From NCBI GenBank assembly GCA_021153985.1, contig JAJKJM010000083.1:38037-102036 (forward strand): a stretch of 64,000 bases of DNA. Direction: 5' to 3'. Position numbers and translations under genes: made by a program. Numbering within the stretch: the stretch's first letter is position 1; each line of letters opens with the position of its first letter. The notes under the pieces were generated by a model. That model was given only the letters and a program-made list of their open reading frames with translations, made no database searches and was not told the origin of the DNA. The stretch is from Polaromonas sp. Lineage in GTDB: Bacteria; Pseudomonadota; Gammaproteobacteria; Burkholderiales; Burkholderiaceae_C. Of the stretch, positions 52,140 through 60,873 are shown piece after piece.

Positions 52140-52373
52140 AGTAAGCCGTTTGGCGGTCTTCGGCCGTACAAGTGCCATAAATTAGAACTAAAGAATTATT
52201 TAGACGCGCCAGCATTAGCTGCGAGATGCCAGCCGGCGGTTTGAGAGGCCAGGCGGACGGTTTACCTGGCGAAACCGTCATTTGCTATCGCTGAGGGAGC
52301 GGCCTGCTGAGTGGAATCAGTGAGACAGTGGGCAGTGAAGCGGCGGTGGGCGTCATCCCGCCGCCGTTTTTTT
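52140..52373 (+). ncRNA. Candidate small RNA ending at the orphan terminator
   Basis: A strong + strand terminator has no + strand gene upstream of it, since both flanking genes read leftward. The 230 bases before it contain several GC-rich hairpins (CCAGCCGGCGG; GGCCAGGCGGACGG with ACCTGGCGAAACCG). The 5' end is a guess. It could instead be the leftover 3' end of a lost gene. Confidence 0.28.
52342..52373 (+). terminator. Rho-independent terminator without an upstream gene
   Basis: A 9-bp stem GGCGGTGGG / CCCGCCGCC (one G-T pair) with loop CGTCAT is followed by GTTTTTTT. It is one of only three clear intrinsic terminators in the window. Confidence 0.8.
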
Positions 52374-52448
52374 GGGGAATGTAGGCTTTCGCTACACAAG
52401 CCAGCCGGGAGAGTTGCAGTTTCCCGAGCAGATTTATGCATCAAATCG

Positions 52449-52500
52449 GGCTCTAGCCCAATATCCACCTGAACAGATTGCTATTAATTTGATAGCGCTA
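52449..52500 (-). repeat. Dispersed repeat family B (copy 4)
   Basis: On the + strand reads GCTCTAGCCCAATATCC... and GCTATTAATTTGATAGCGCT. It overlaps the stop codon of the second autotransporter (52498-52500), as the copy at 43016 does with the phosphoesterase stop. Confidence 0.65.
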
Positions 52501-55500
52501 CCAGCGACTGCGCAAGCCCACCAGCAGGGCCAGGTTGCGTTGGCTCGCATTGTGCTCGGCCTGCACGTCGGCAAAAAGATCCATCCCCTTGCCGATGCTG
52601 CCGGTGGCGCTCATCCCCAGGATCAGCGAGTCGCGCTTGAGGGCCGCGCCGGCAATCTCAAACGGGAAGGCGGCAGCGGCCCCCTGCAGCTGCGCCGTCA
52701 TGGTCTTGTTGAGGTCGCCAAACTCGTGGGCCCAGATGACTCTGGGCTCAAAGCGGATGCGGCCCGCTTCAAAGCTGGCTGTCGCACCCAGCAGGGACTT
52801 GCTGGAGTGGATGGTTTGCCCGGCAAGCTGAAGGCTCAGCGCGCCCGCGCCGGTTTCCGTGAAACCGTCAGATTTGCTGCGACTGAGAGACAGGCCCGCC
52901 AGCGGCCGCAGCGTCCAGCCGTCCATGGCCACCGTGTACGTGGCTTCACCATAGGCCGACAGCGTGTCGCTGTCAAAGTCGCCGCTGGCGACGCGGTTCA
53001 ACCCGCCAATGGTGAGGGCGCGGTCCATGTGGTTCTTGCCCCAGCTCATGCCGGCCGAGCCGCTGAAGCTCCAGGGGCCGGTGACATAGCCGCCATAGAC
53101 AGCGAGCGCGGTGCCGCGGGTCTTGCCGGTTTCGTTGTTGTCGGTGCTCAGGCGCGACGTGCCGCTGGTCACAGCGGCGCCCACACGCAAGCCTGCCTGG
53201 ATCTCGGTATCAACGCCAATGCTCAGGCCAGCGCTGCGCAGGCGGCTGGCGGCCGCGTTGCCGTCGCCGCCGGTCTCGCCGTGCCCCCCAAAGCCGCGCA
53301 CCCACAGGCCGCGGCCCGCATCCGATGCCGCGGGCAGCGCCTGCGCATTGCCGGCGAGCGAGAACCTCTGTACCGGTGCATCGGAAGCCGGCGCCATCAG
53401 GTCGGACAGTGTGTCGTTGGCGGCCAGCTGAAGCGGCCGGTCGCCGAACGAATTAGCCAGCACGCCCGTACCGCGATTTTGCACGGCGCCCAGCCGCGCC
53501 TGCAGCTGGTTGCCGAAATTGGCAGCGAAGCCGGCAGAGGCCCGGCGCAGTTCAACAATGCCCGCGCCGCTGGCTGCGTCATAAGCGGCACGCGCCTGCA
53601 CGGCCGACAGGCTGGTCAGCGCGGTTTGCACTGTGCCCATGTCGCCTGAATTGCCGGCGTTCTGCAGCGCGGTTGATGCGGCGATCTGGTTCGGGGTGAT
53701 GGCGACCGAGGTAAAGCTGTTGCCGTTGCGCACCAGCGTGAGGAACACATTGTTGGCGTCATAGCCCAGCGTCGGCGTCAGGAAGGCCAGGTTGGAAGTG
53801 ACGCCGGAAAAGCTGCCGGTGCGACCGCCCGCGGCGTTGAGGATGGTGTATCGCGTGCTGGCAGCATAGGCGTTCCCGCCGGCTTGCACATCGACTGTGC
53901 CGCCGTTGATGGTGGCCGTGCCTGTGGCGTTGATGCGGTCGTTATTGCCGGCCGCATCGACTTCGACGCGGTAGATGGATCCCGCCGCAAATGTCACATT
54001 GCCGTTGACTGTCAGTGTTCCGATGGAGTTGCCCGGCGCCAGCACGCCACCTGTGGTGATGGTGGTGCTTCCGACCGTGCCGCTGCCGCCCAAGGTGCCG
54101 CCGTTATTGACGGTGACGGCCGAGTTGGCGATGGTGCCATTGACGGACAGCGTGCCGCCATTGACGGCAGTGCCGCCGTTGTAGCTGCTGATGCCGCTGA
54201 GCACCAGGTTGCCGGCGCCGGTTTTGCTGAGAGTGCCAGTGCCGCTCATGGCGCCGGCGTAGGTGCCCGTGGCAGTCTGGTCAAAGGTGACGGCGGCGTT
54301 GTTGGTGATGTTGCCCTGCAGGCTGCTGCTGTTGCCTTGCAGCGTTCCGGCCGTGACGGTGGTGCCGCCGGTATAGACGTTGGCGCCCGTCAGGATCAAT
54401 GTGCCCGCGCCGGTTTTGGTGAGGGCGCCGGCGCCGCTCATCGCGCCTGTGTAGGTGCCGTTGGCGGCCTGATTGAAATTGACGATCGCGTTATTGGTGA
54501 TGGCGCCTTGCAGGCTGGTAGTGTCGCCCTGCAGAGTGCCGGCTGTGGCGGTCGTGCCGCCGGCATAGTTGTTGGCGCCCGTTAGCACCAGGGTGCCCGC
54601 GCCGGTTTTGGTGAGGGCGCCCGCGCCGCTCATCGCGCCGGTGTAGGTGCCGTTGACCGCCTGGTTGAACGTGACAGTGGCGTTGTTGGTGATGGCGCCT
54701 TGCAGGCTGGTGGTGTCGCCTTGCAGAGTGCCTGCCGTCACGGTGGTGCCGCCGGAGTAGACATTGGCGCCCGTCAGGATCAGTGTGCCCGCGCCGGTTT
54801 TGGTGAGGGCGCCGGCGCCGCCCATGGCGCCGGCGTAGGTGCCATTGGCAACCTGATTGAAATTGACGATCGCGTTGTTGGTGATATTGCCCTGCAGGCT
54901 GGTGGTGTCGCCCTGCAGGGTACCGGCTGTGACGGTCGTGCCACCGGAATAGTTGTTGGCGCCCGTCAATGTCAGGGTGCCCGTGCCGGTTTTGGTGAGG
55001 ACGCCGGCGCCGCTCATCGTGCCGGTGTAGCTGCCGTTGACCGCCTGGTTGAAATTGACGGTGGCGTTATTGACGATATTGCCCTGCAGGCTGGTCGCGT
55101 CGCCCTGCAGTGTGCCGGCGCCCACAGTAGTTCCGCCGCTGTAGCTGTTGGTCCCCGTGAGGATGGTGGTGGCGCTTCCTGTCTTGACCAGTGAGCCGGT
55201 TCCGCTCATCTGCCCGGCATAGGTGCCGGTGGCCGCCTGGTTGAACGTGACAGTGGCGTTGTTGGTGATGTTGCCTTGCAGGCTCGTGGTGTCGCCTTGC
55301 AGTGTTCCACCGTTGACAGCGGTGCCGCCGGTGTAGCTGTTGGCGCCCGTGAGGATGGTCGTGCCGGCCCCGGTTTTGGTCAGGGTTCCGGTGCCGGATA
55401 CGGCCGCCGCAAACGTCGTGGTGCCGGTGTGGTTGAACTGCACCGAGGAGCCCGCCGTGCCCAGGATCACGCTGTCGGCCGTGAGTGTGCCGGCGCCCGT

Positions 55501-56106
55501 ACCACTGCCGATGAAGAGCGTGCCGTTGGCCGTATCGCCGACATGCAGGGTGCGCGTGCCGTTGATGGTGACATTGGCGCCCGCATCAATGTGCAGTTCA
55601 CCCGCGCCGTTGCCGCCGATTTCAGCACGGTCCGCCTGCCCCAGCCCGATGGGTGCGAGTGTCAAGGTGGAACCCGCGCCGGTCACCGTGACAATGCCCT
55701 GCCGGGGCGCGTCACCCACGAAAAGGTGCGCAGCGGACGCCGTGCCGCCCCCCTGTATGGTGAGCTTGGCGGCGCCGGCGCCGGCGGTCGTCCCCAGCTT
55801 GATGATGTCAGTGACGGCCAGCGAGCCGCCCGCGCCGACGACGACTTCGCCGCTGTTCATCACTTCCACCGCTTGCGCTGTGCCTGCGCCGGTCAGGGTG
55901 ACCTGCTCGTTGGCATTGGTCAGGCGTGCGGTCTCCGCCCCGGTGGGGGCATTGCTGGTCCAGTTGGCGTCGATAGACCAGTCCCCGCCAGCGCCGGCGT
56001 TCCAGTCGGTGCTTTGGGCAAAGCCGCTGCCGGGCGCCATGAGCAGGCCAGCCAGTGCAAGGGCCGCATTCAGCGGGCACAGGCGAAGATTCAGACGTGT
56101 GGTCAC
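52498..56106 (-). CDS. Autotransporter with six-copy 64-residue passenger repeat (type Va)
   Basis: A 1202-residue outer-membrane autotransporter. I take GTG 56106 since a GAGGGAG site lies 7 bp upstream; the ATG at 56130 has none. The signal peptide is LCPLNAALALAGLLMAPGSGFAQ. Passenger: beta-strand repeats, then six 64-residue units (54157-55308), then GTLGGSGTVGSTTITTGGVLAPGNSIGTL, a linker and a C-terminal barrel of about 290 residues ending LALLVGLRSRW. It is paralogous to the gene at 49147-51918 with a longer passenger. Likely a surface adhesin; biological role not known. Confidence 0.88.
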   Translation of the reverse strand: MTTRLNLRLCPLNAALALAGLLMAPGSGFAQSTDWNAGAGGDWSIDANWTSNAPTGAETARLTNANEQVTLTGAGTAQAVEVMNSGEVVVGAGGSLAVTDIIKLGTTAGAGAAKLTIQGGGTASAAHLFVGDAPRQGIVTVTGAGSTLTLAPIGLGQADRAEIGGNGAGELHIDAGANVTINGTRTLHVGDTANGTLFIGSGTGAGTLTADSVILGTAGSSVQFNHTGTTTFAAAVSGTGTLTKTGAGTTILTGANSYTGGTAVNGGTLQGDTTSLQGNITNNATVTFNQAATGTYAGQMSGTGSLVKTGSATTILTGTNSYSGGTTVGAGTLQGDATSLQGNIVNNATVNFNQAVNGSYTGTMSGAGVLTKTGTGTLTLTGANNYSGGTTVTAGTLQGDTTSLQGNITNNAIVNFNQVANGTYAGAMGGAGALTKTGAGTLILTGANVYSGGTTVTAGTLQGDTTSLQGAITNNATVTFNQAVNGTYTGAMSGAGALTKTGAGTLVLTGANNYAGGTTATAGTLQGDTTSLQGAITNNAIVNFNQAANGTYTGAMSGAGALTKTGAGTLILTGANVYTGGTTVTAGTLQGNSSSLQGNITNNAAVTFDQTATGTYAGAMSGTGTLSKTGAGNLVLSGISSYNGGTAVNGGTLSVNGTIANSAVTVNNGGTLGGSGTVGSTTITTGGVLAPGNSIGTLTVNGNVTFAAGSIYRVEVDAAGNNDRINATGTATINGGTVDVQAGGNAYAASTRYTILNAAGGRTGSFSGVTSNLAFLTPTLGYDANNVFLTLVRNGNSFTSVAITPNQIAASTALQNAGNSGDMGTVQTALTSLSAVQARAAYDAASGAGIVELRRASAGFAANFGNQLQARLGAVQNRGTGVLANSFGDRPLQLAANDTLSDLMAPASDAPVQRFSLAGNAQALPAASDAGRGLWVRGFGGHGETGGDGNAAASRLRSAGLSIGVDTEIQAGLRVGAAVTSGTSRLSTDNNETGKTRGTALAVYGGYVTGPWSFSGSAGMSWGKNHMDRALTIGGLNRVASGDFDSDTLSAYGEATYTVAMDGWTLRPLAGLSLSRSKSDGFTETGAGALSLQLAGQTIHSSKSLLGATASFEAGRIRFEPRVIWAHEFGDLNKTMTAQLQGAAAAFPFEIAGAALKRDSLILGMSATGSIGKGMDLFADVQAEHNASQRNLALLVGLRSRW
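54157..55308 (-). repeat. Six tandem 192-bp units in the second autotransporter
   Basis: Six units of exactly 192 bp (64 residues), starting GTLQGDTTSLQGNITNNA and ending GGTTVTA. Units 3, 4 and 5 are nearly identical at protein and DNA level; units 1, 2 and 6 are more diverged. Such arrays can gain or lose units by recombination. Confidence 0.88.
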
Positions 56107-56243
56107 GAAAGCGCTCCCTCGGGGTTGCATGTTTGTTATGGCCCCGGTCCAAGAACCTGTCCACGATCTAAACGGGGCCGCGCCAGCTTAGCCGATGTGT
56201 CGCCGCTCTTGCAACCGCTCTATGTCACTTGTAATAGAGGCGC

Positions 56244-57200
56244 TCAGGCGGAAAACGCCTTGTCGGCGGCGTGCGCCACCGCGTGCCGCAGCCACATATG
56301 GGCGCTGCGCTGCTGAGAGCGCCGGTGCCACACCGCGTCCACATGCACCGGCGACACATCAAAGGGCAGGGGGCGCAGCACCAGTTGCTCGGCGATGCCC
56401 GTCACGCGCACGAAATGGCGGGGCAGCACGGTCAGCAGATTGGAGTTGGCCACCACGCGGCCCGCCGTGAAGAACTGGTTGACCGTCAGCACCACCTGGC
56501 GCTCGCGCCCCAGCGAGGCCAGCGCCTCGTCGATAAAACCGTAGGGCCGGCCCGAAAAACTCACCAGCATATGCCGCGCGGCGCAAAAGCGGTTCAGCGT
56601 GAACGGGCCGGTGGCCAGCGGGTGGTCTTTGCGCATCACGCAGACGTACTCGCCGTCGTACAGCCGCTGGTGCAAAAACGGCAGGGGCTCGCCGCTTTGC
56701 GCATGCGCGGTGAGGTCGGCCAGCAGTGAGGGGAAGTAGCCGACAGCCAGGTCACAGGTTTCTTCGTCCAGCAGGCGCCGCGGGTCGCGGGTGGTGAGCG
56801 GCAGCACCCGCATCGACACGTGAGGCGCCTCCTGGTCCAGCGTTTCGACCAGGCCCGGCATCAGCTCGGCGGCGGTGGCGTCGGCCATGGCCAGCACAAA
56901 GGTGGTGTTGGCCTTGCCGGGCTCGAACGCACTCGGGATCAGCGACTCTTGCAGTTGCTGCAGAGCCTCGCGCACGGCCGGCCAGATGGCGACGGCCCGC
57001 GGCGTCGGCGCCATGCCCTGGCCGCTGCGCTGCACCAGCTCGTCGCCCAGTGTCTCTCTGAGTCGGCGCAACGCATTGCTGACCGCAGGCTGCGTCAGCG
57101 ACAGGTTGCGCGCCGCCCGTGTCAGGCTGCGCTCGGCCATCACTTCGTCGAACACGCGAAGCAGGTTGAGATCCAGCGTCCGGAAATTGAGGGGATTCAA
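56244..57200 (-). CDS. LysR-family regulator (NodD/DntR-like branch)
   Basis: A 318-residue regulator with the branch-typical start FRTLDLNLLRVFDEVMAERSLTRAARNLSLTQPAVSNALRRLRETLGDELVQRSGQGM and an effector domain including HPLATGPFTLNRFCAARHMLVSFSGR. The start appears to be TTG at 57200; no ATG lies suitably near and no ribosome-binding site is clear, so the N-terminus is uncertain. The palindrome TTTAACCCGGGTTAAA at 57207-57222 sits right at its start. Target unknown; no catabolic genes adjoin. Confidence 0.8.
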   Translation of the reverse strand: MNPLNFRTLDLNLLRVFDEVMAERSLTRAARNLSLTQPAVSNALRRLRETLGDELVQRSGQGMAPTPRAVAIWPAVREALQQLQESLIPSAFEPGKANTTFVLAMADATAAELMPGLVETLDQEAPHVSMRVLPLTTRDPRRLLDEETCDLAVGYFPSLLADLTAHAQSGEPLPFLHQRLYDGEYVCVMRKDHPLATGPFTLNRFCAARHMLVSFSGRPYGFIDEALASLGRERQVVLTVNQFFTAGRVVANSNLLTVLPRHFVRVTGIAEQLVLRPLPFDVSPVHVDAVWHRRSQQRSAHMWLRHAVAHAADKAFSA

Positions 57201-57206
57201 AGGAGG

Positions 57207-57222
57207 TTTAACCCGGGTTAAA
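57207..57222. promoter_or_regulatory. 16-bp perfect palindrome TTTAACCCGGGTTAAA
   Basis: A perfect 16-bp dyad located 7 bp upstream of the LysR start codon. Its placement fits an autoregulatory binding site or one blocking translation start. Confidence 0.5.
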
Positions 57223-57390
57223 AGCGGGAAAAGAGGAGAAATCCGAGGAAAAGCTTCTGATGGCCTTTAGATTATCACTAGTATGAATGAATCTCATCAT
57301 AAAGATAAAGTTGAGTAACATCAGTGATAACCCTAATATCCCCATACCCGCTGCAATTTTGGTTCAGCGGAGTTAACAAAGGAATTCATC

Positions 57391-58059
57391 ATGACCAGCT
57401 TCGTCAATATCAAATACTCCACACAGCACTCCGGCGTTGCCCGCGCTGAGTCGGCTTTTGGTGCCGTACGTCGGCTGGCGCATGCTTTCACCGGCACCCG
57501 CGGCCTGGCCACGCTGCTCTTGTCCGCCATCGCTGCTGCCGTCATGGTCGTGGCCTACCAGGTGATGGACAGCGTGACCGAAGGCCACCTGCTGGTCATG
57601 TGGATCGGCGTATGGGCTGTTGCTTTTGCGGTTTTGGCCATTTTCGCCGGCGCTGCACGCAACGCAGCGGTCAGCCTCAAAACCGGCCTGGACAGCTGGT
57701 CGCGCAGCCTCGCTGAAGCCCGCGCCGACCAGCGCCTGTGGCAAGCCGCCAAGAACGATCCCCGCGTGATGGCTGATCTGCAAATGGCTTTGCTGCGTAG
57801 TCAAGCTGATGCGGAAGTTGTTGCTGACGCTGCTGTAGCTGGCCCCGCCGCCGTGGCATCTGTGCCAGCCGGCCTGACACAACGCGCTCTCCGTGTGGGC
57901 GGCGCCGAACTGCAGGCTTATCTGCAGAGCGCCAAGGACGATGCATCCGAGGCGATCAATACCGCAGCTGCGATTGAGCCCCTTCCCGCAGGCTTGACAC
58001 AGCGTGCCAAGCGGTTGGGTGGCGCTGAATTGCGCGCCTACTATCACTACTACGTCTGA
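57391..58059 (+). CDS. Two-TM protein with duplicated PAGLTQRA motif
   Basis: A 222-residue protein. Two hydrophobic segments lie at about 38-58 and 67-88 (LATLLLSAIAAAVMVVAYQVM; LLVMWIGVWAVAFAVLAIFAGAA). The C-terminal part has two copies, 40 residues apart, of PAGLTQRAxRxGGAELxAY (from about residues 159 and 199). AAAGGAA precedes the ATG. A bidirectional terminator follows. No family recognised; repeats suggest a protein-binding tail facing the cytoplasm. Confidence 0.7.
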   Translation: MTSFVNIKYSTQHSGVARAESAFGAVRRLAHAFTGTRGLATLLLSAIAAAVMVVAYQVMDSVTEGHLLVMWIGVWAVAFAVLAIFAGAARNAAVSLKTGLDSWSRSLAEARADQRLWQAAKNDPRVMADLQMALLRSQADAEVVADAAVAGPAAVASVPAGLTQRALRVGGAELQAYLQSAKDDASEAINTAAAIEPLPAGLTQRAKRLGGAELRAYYHYYV

Positions 58060-58093
58060 CCGCGAAGCTGCCCGCCGGGCGTCCACAAAAAAA

Positions 58094-58119
58094 GCCACCG
58101 GATCCGGTGGCTTTTTTTT
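58094..58119. terminator. Bidirectional Rho-independent terminator
   Basis: Perfect palindromic stem GCCACCGGATCCGGTGGC (58094-58111) with T8 on the right and A7 on the left. It ends both the two-TM gene (+) and, on the reverse strand, pckG. Confidence 0.9.
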
Positions 58120-58192
58120 GCCCTGAAGAAGTGGCTCCAGGGAAGGAGCGCCTCGCAGGTTGTGCGCGACGCCCCGGCGCGTGGTGTGCCGG

Positions 58193-60085
58193 TCAGGCAG
58201 CCAGGCGGCGCTCGATGGCGGCTTTGGTCTCCTCCAGCTCTTTTGGCAGGTGATGTTCGAGTTGCTTGAACAGTTCGGCGTGCAGCTCCAGCTCTTTTTG
58301 CCAGGCGGCTTTGTCGATGCTGGTCACGGTCTGGAACTGCTCGGCGCTGAAGTCCAGGCCGGTCCAGTTCATGTCTTCGTAGCGGGGGCTGACGCCGGTG
58401 ATGTGCTCCACGCCCTGGCCCTTGCCTTCAATGCGGTCAATCATCCACTTCAGCACGCGCATGTTTTCGCCGTAGCCGGGCCAGACGAACTTGCCGTCTT
58501 CGCCCTTGCGGAACCAGTTGGCGGTGAAGATCTTGGGCAGCTTGGCGCCCGAGGCTTCCAGTTGCTTGCCCACGTTGAGCCAATGCTGGAAGTAGTCGGA
58601 CATGTTGTAGCCGGCAAACGCGATCATCGCAAATGGATCGCGGCGCACCACACCGACCTGGCCGGTGATGGCGGCGGTGGTTTCAGAGCCCATGGTGGCA
58701 GCCATGTACACGCCTTCGACCCAGTTGCGGCCGTCGGTGATCAGCGGCACAGTGGTGGAACGGCGGCCGCCAAAGATAAAGGCGTCGATCGGCACGCCGG
58801 CAGGGTCGTTCCAGGCCGGGTCCAACGCCGGGTTGTTGATGGCGGCCACGGTAAAGCGTGAATTGGGGTGGGCGGCCTTGGCGCCGGTTTCCCTGGCGAT
58901 TTGCGGTGTCCAGTCCTTGCCTTGCCAGTCGATCAGGTGTGCCGGCAATGCCTTGCCTGGGGCGTCCTGTTCCATGCCTTCCCACCAGACATCGCCGTCG
59001 TCGGTCAGGCCGACGTTGGTGAAGATGACGTTTTTGTCCAGGCTGCGCAGACAGTTGGGATTGGTCAGCATGTTGGTGCCCGGCGCCACGCCGAAGTAGC
59101 CGGCTTCCGGGTTGATGGCGTAAAGGCGGCCGTCTGCACCGGGCTTGATCCAGGCGATGTCGTCGCCGATGGTGGTGACCTTCCAGCCTTCAAAACCAGC
59201 CGGCGGCACCAGCATCGAGAAATTGGTCTTGCCGCAGGCAGACGGGAAGGCCGCCGCGACGTGGTACTTCTTGCCTTCGGGCGAGGTCACGCCCAGGATC
59301 AGCATGTGCTCGGCCAGCCAGCCCGGGTTGCCGGAGCCGTCTTGCGAGGCGGCGCGGCCCATGTTGGAGGCAATGCGCAGCGCAAAGCATTTTTTTCCCA
59401 GCAAAGCGTTGCCGCCGTAGCCGGAGCCGTAGGACCAGATCTCGCGCGTCTCGGGGTAATGCACGATGTACTTGGTCTTGTTGCAGGGCCACTTCACATC
59501 CTTCTGGCCTTCAGCCAGCGGCGCGCCCACGGTGTGCACGCAGGGCACGAACTCGCCGTCGAGGCCCAGCACGTCAAACACGGCCTTGCCCATGCGGGTC
59601 ATGATCTTCATGTTGACGGCCACATAAGGGCTGTCGGACAGCTCGATGCCGATGTGCGCGATGGGCGAGCCGAGCGGGCCCATGCTGAAAGGCACCACAT
59701 ACATGGTGCGGCCTTTCATGCAGCCGTCAAACAGGGGCTGCAGCGTGTTGCGCATCTCGGCGGGCGCCATCCAGTTGTTGGTCGGGCCGGCGTCTTCCTT
59801 CTTCGCCGAGCAGATGTAGGTGCGGTCTTCGACACGCGCCACGTCGGTGGGGTCGGAGCAGGCCAGGAAGCTGTTCGGGCGCTTGGCTTCGTTGAGCTTT
59901 TTGAAGGTGCCGGCGTCAACCAGCTGCTGGCACAGGCGCTGGTATTCGGCATCACTGCCGTCACACCAGTACACGTTGTCAGGCTTGCACAGGGCCACCA
60001 TGTCGGCGACCCAGGCGATCAGTTTGGCATGCTTGACGTAGGGGGGCGTATTGAGGTTCAGCCCTTGCATCGCGGGATGGTTCAT
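58193..60085 (-). CDS. pckG: Phosphoenolpyruvate carboxykinase (GTP)
   Basis: A 630-residue cytoplasmic enzyme converting oxaloacetate and GTP to PEP, the first step of gluconeogenesis. The kinase P-loop is [16 protein letters not shown] (about residues 278-290), the metal and substrate residues lie in IGDDIAWIK, and [14 protein letters not shown] and [12 protein letters not shown] are the GTP-form markers. GGAG precedes the ATG at 60085; a longer upstream frame is unsupported. The gene is a single transcript ended by the terminator at 58094. It suits growth on organic acids, as expected with several Bug receptors. Confidence 0.95.
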   Translation of the reverse strand: MNHPAMQGLNLNTPPYVKHAKLIAWVADMVALCKPDNVYWCDGSDAEYQRLCQQLVDAGTFKKLNEAKRPNSFLACSDPTDVARVEDRTYICSAKKEDAGPTNNWMAPAEMRNTLQPLFDGCMKGRTMYVVPFSMGPLGSPIAHIGIELSDSPYVAVNMKIMTRMGKAVFDVLGLDGEFVPCVHTVGAPLAEGQKDVKWPCNKTKYIVHYPETREIWSYGSGYGGNALLGKKCFALRIASNMGRAASQDGSGNPGWLAEHMLILGVTSPEGKKYHVAAAFPSACGKTNFSMLVPPAGFEGWKVTTIGDDIAWIKPGADGRLYAINPEAGYFGVAPGTNMLTNPNCLRSLDKNVIFTNVGLTDDGDVWWEGMEQDAPGKALPAHLIDWQGKDWTPQIARETGAKAAHPNSRFTVAAINNPALDPAWNDPAGVPIDAFIFGGRRSTTVPLITDGRNWVEGVYMAATMGSETTAAITGQVGVVRRDPFAMIAFAGYNMSDYFQHWLNVGKQLEASGAKLPKIFTANWFRKGEDGKFVWPGYGENMRVLKWMIDRIEGKGQGVEHITGVSPRYEDMNWTGLDFSAEQFQTVTSIDKAAWQKELELHAELFKQLEHHLPKELEETKAAIERRLAA

Positions 60086-60170
60086 CGAAAAAACTCCAAA
60101 GTTAAAAAGCGTTATTTCGGGAAACGTCGCGTGGCAACCCGGGTGGTGCTGCTGAGACGTTTGCCGGAAT

Positions 60171-60186
60171 AAAGCTTGGAAGCTTT
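60171..60186. promoter_or_regulatory. Dyad AAAGCTT-GG-AAGCTTT near the pckG promoter
   Basis: Perfect 7-bp arms around GG, 86 bp upstream of the pckG ATG, a usual position for a repressor or activator site. Confidence 0.4.
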
Positions 60187-60357
60187 CTTGCGCAACAAAC
60201 AGGTCCCGGTCGGCGGGTGGGCCGCAAGCTGCAAAAGTGCTGCGGCGCTGTGGCAAAAGAGCGGCTGCGGGCGCTGCTTTTTCACTTCCCACGGGTCGAC
60301 CAGAGAGTTCATTTTAAGAACATCGGGCGTGGTTACCTTGGAGTTACAGGCAAAAGT

Positions 60358-60386
60358 TATGCATAACCTGCATGAGGTTATGCATA
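60358..60386. promoter_or_regulatory. 12-bp-arm inverted repeat TATGCATAACCT / AGGTTATGCATA
   Basis: Twelve-base perfect arms flank GCATG. It lies 273 bp upstream of pckG and no nearer promoter explains it. ATGCATAACC also reads as a direct repeat within it. A binding site for a dimeric regulator is likely. Confidence 0.5.
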
Positions 60387-60524
60387 CACCCTGCCGGGGT
60401 TCCGGCAGTCATGACAAGCGGGTGGGGAATGCGGCGGCGGGGGCTTTGGGCCGCAAATTTCACTGGCGATCTCGCTGTGAACAGGCCGGAGAAGACACGA
60501 AAGGGCGCGGTGGCCCGGAAACAA

Positions 60525-60549
60525 AAAAGTCCGCAAGGTGCGGACTTTT
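60525..60549 (-). terminator. Rho-independent terminator of the small membrane protein gene
   Basis: Stem AAAAGTCCGCA / TGCGGACTTTT with loop AGG. The reverse-strand transcript ends in a T run (TTTTTT). It lies 21 bp after the stop at 60571. Confidence 0.85.
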
Positions 60550-60570
60550 GGGGTGAAAGCCGGGGGGCTT

Positions 60571-60735
60571 TCAGGCCATGTAGATGGCAATAAAGGCCAG
60601 CAGGAACATCAGCACGCCGCCAACCACAGGCAGAACAATAGGAATCAACGGGACGATCGAATCGACGGCGTCCTGCTCCTGGGAGGGCGTGGCGCTGTCG
60701 TGGGCTGCGTTGGTGGTGTGCTGTGGGCTGGACAT
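60571..60735 (-). CDS. Small single-pass membrane protein, 54 residues
   Basis: Starts MSSPQHTTNAAHDSATPSQE and ends with a hydrophobic helix (IVLPVVGGVLMFLLAFIAIYMA). AGGAA precedes the ATG at 60735, and a clear terminator follows, which supports it as a real gene. The negatively charged N-terminal part would face the cytoplasm or periplasm. Function unknown. Confidence 0.7.
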   Translation of the reverse strand: MSSPQHTTNAAHDSATPSQEQDAVDSIVPLIPIVLPVVGGVLMFLLAFIAIYMA

Positions 60736-60873
60736 AGGTAGTTCCTGAAATGCTTGAGAGTCTTGGCGGGATTTTACCCGCATGAAGATGGTTACATGAA
60801 GAGACGGGCGGCAAACGCGCCCGGCGCCTGGTTTGCGCTACCCTTTGCCATGCTTTATTTGTGGAAGGAATGC

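Larger units (their letters stand above)
51919..52497. other. 579-bp intergenic region between the two autotransporters
   Basis: This gap holds the promoter of the first autotransporter (an AT-rich block at about 52020-52200 with long T runs), an orphan + strand Rho-independent terminator (52342-52373) and a family B repeat touching the end of the second autotransporter (52449-52500). No protein-coding frame is convincing; a 68-residue leftward frame at 52262-52468 has no support. Confidence 0.6.
60086..60570. other. 485-bp gap upstream of pckG
   Basis: It contains the likely pckG promoter, a 7-bp-arm dyad (60171-60186), a 12-bp-arm dyad (60358-60386) and a terminator of the small membrane protein gene (60525-60549). 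No coding frame is convincing. Confidence 0.6.

Noticed and set aside
52262..52468. A 68-residue reverse frame between the autotransporters
   Set aside because: It overlaps a clear terminator and part of a dispersed repeat, lacks a ribosome-binding site and has no recognisable motif.
56107..56130. ATG start eight codons upstream for the second autotransporter
   Set aside because: It has no ribosome-binding site, while GTG 56106 has GAGGGAG at the right distance and starts a better signal peptide.
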